DNA from: Loxodes magnus
Taxonomy: Eukaryota > Ciliophora > Karyorelictea > Loxodida > Loxodidae
Direction of reading: 5' to 3'
Length of the DNA stretch: 64,000 bases
Assembly (NCBI GenBank): GCA_946699065.1
Contig: CAMPDV010000098.1
Span: forward strand, 62,001 to 126,000
The position numbers were made by a program, and so were the translations under genes. Under the pieces are notes generated by a model. It was not told the DNA's origin, searched no databases, and saw only the letters and a program-made list of their open reading frames with translations. Shown one piece after another: positions 63,001 to 64,000 of the stretch; position 1 is the first letter of the stretch, and each line of letters starts with the position of its first letter.

Positions 63001-64000
63001 AAAGCTTAAAAAATAATTTATCGCAAAATATTTGAAAAAATAAAGATGATTAAATAATAATTTTTAACAAAAATAATAAAATGTAAAGAGATAGAAATAA
63101 TAAACTTACTTAGATTAAGAGTGAATCATACTGTTTTTCCTAAGAATTTTATTTTTAAGCAAATAATTTTAAAATATTTAAAATTTAATAAATTTAAAAC
63201 TGTCATATGTTCATATTTACATCTAAAACTTTAATTTCAAATCTTCAAATTGCTCTCTACTTTCCATAATTTTTCCTAATACTAGCCTATTTTATCGAAA
63301 TTTAACTTTATTCTTCTTTATTTAACTGACTTTAACGGTAGTTCAATGGTATTTTATTTAGATTGGTTTTCTTTTATCTAAAATTAAATAGCTATCTGAT
63401 TTAGATGGTTATATATAAAAACTATGAAATTAATTTCTATTAAACCTAAAACAGATTCAAATATAAATAATAAAAAAGTTAAAATAAGTCTAAAGCTTAG
63501 ATAATAAGAAATGGTAATAATTCCTTCTAAGATTTTAATATAGATTATGCATCTCATAGATAAAACTAATTATATATTAATACCATAGCATAATAAACTA
63601 ACTAGTTTTTAAATTAAAGTTTATAACTAATTTATTTTATAAACTATATAAGTATACAAATTATTTTTTAAATAGATATATATTCTTTAAGTTTTGTATA
63701 GTTTCGCTTATTTTAAATCGAATATACATTCTAAGATAAATTTATAAAGTTTTAATATAAGTATTCAAAATAATCAAGCTGATATGCTGTTTAGGAAAAT
63801 TTGAAATACTTTGCAGAATTTAATTTCAATATATATTTAATAAAGCAATAGCTTTTAAAATCGAAGAAAGAAACTAATGCTTTGAAAAGGAGAAAATAAA
63901 ATAAAAAAAGCAAGTTTAATAAAAAAATAATGCAAAGAAAGACAGCTATTATAATAAATATTCTAAGGTAATTTTTAATTTAAATACATAATAAAAAGGA
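60061..64000. other. AT-rich region upstream of the giant gene
   Basis: It should hold the promoter of the giant gene near 60061-60300. I recognise no other gene, RNA or repeat to the end of the window. Confidence 0.45.

Noticed and set aside
1..64000. Tetrahymena/Paramecium code (TGA only a stop)
   Set aside because: WD repeats, zinc knuckles and the reverse transcriptase would all be truncated at conserved Trp positions.
1..64000. rRNA genes, CRISPR arrays, telomere repeats
   Set aside because: No GGGGTT/CCCCAA-type runs, no spaced palindromic repeats and no rRNA core words were seen.

Overview
The window comes from a ciliate that has given all three standard stop codons a sense meaning. 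In every gene whose homology I can check, TAA and TAG fall where Gln fits. TGA falls where Trp is required: WD-repeat tryptophans, the residue before the reverse-transcriptase Asp-Asp pair, and a position inside Gag-type zinc knuckles. TGA is also the only codon that plausibly ends the good genes. This matches the karyorelict code (Loxodes, Parduczia). The related Condylostoma code, in which TAA/TAG can also stop, is not excluded. A tRNA-Gln gene with anticodon CUA lies in the window and explains TAG = Gln. Spliceosomal introns are tiny (19 and 22 nt), and the DNA is roughly 80% A+T. Standard-code ORFs are therefore nearly all meaningless here.

Layout. 1-4 kb: an unassigned 159-codon ORF, two copies of a Gag-like single-ORF retroelement, and a perfect 39-unit 9-bp minisatellite. 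4-8.2 kb: AT-rich, with one weak ORF. 8.2-9.3 kb: an intact seven-bladed WD40 gene. 9.5-10.5 kb: the best-preserved Gag-like element. 10.8-12.6 kb: a repeat-A element and a diverged tandem repeat. 12.6-19.3 kb: a full-length non-LTR retrotransposon (LINE) with one 2172-residue ORF and a perfect 22-bp target-site duplication. 20-20.8 kb: another Gag-like element. 21.6-25 kb: a small ORF, a structured repeat-C element and a decayed pentapeptide/WD40 gene. 25-31 kb: decayed coding pieces and a second repeat A. 31.4-38.3 kb: a minus-strand retroelement graveyard with two LINE fragments, each interrupted by a Gag-like element. 38-52 kb: AT-rich DNA with the tRNA gene, a possible small gene, and one copy each of repeats C, B and A. 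52-60 kb: a minus-strand gene for a 2658-residue surface protein (beta-helix repeats, Cys-rich region, several membrane spans). 60-64 kb: AT-rich with nothing recognised.

How the parts relate. Host genes supported well are few: the WD40 protein, the giant beta-helix membrane protein and the tRNA. Most other information is mobile. The Gag-like family has six copies in 64 kb. Five have candidate flanking direct repeats: 18, 17 and 15 bp perfect, 13 bp with one mismatch, and a weaker 12-bp AT-only pair. Copies start almost at their ATG, several carry an A-tract there, and several have a small hairpin near the 3' end. The full-length LINE also starts as A-tract plus ATG. I infer that the Gag-only elements are copied by the LINE enzyme, much as HAL1 elements relate to L1 in mammals. 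Repeat families A and B share a 3' tail hairpin but have different heads, as SINE families that parasitise one LINE do.
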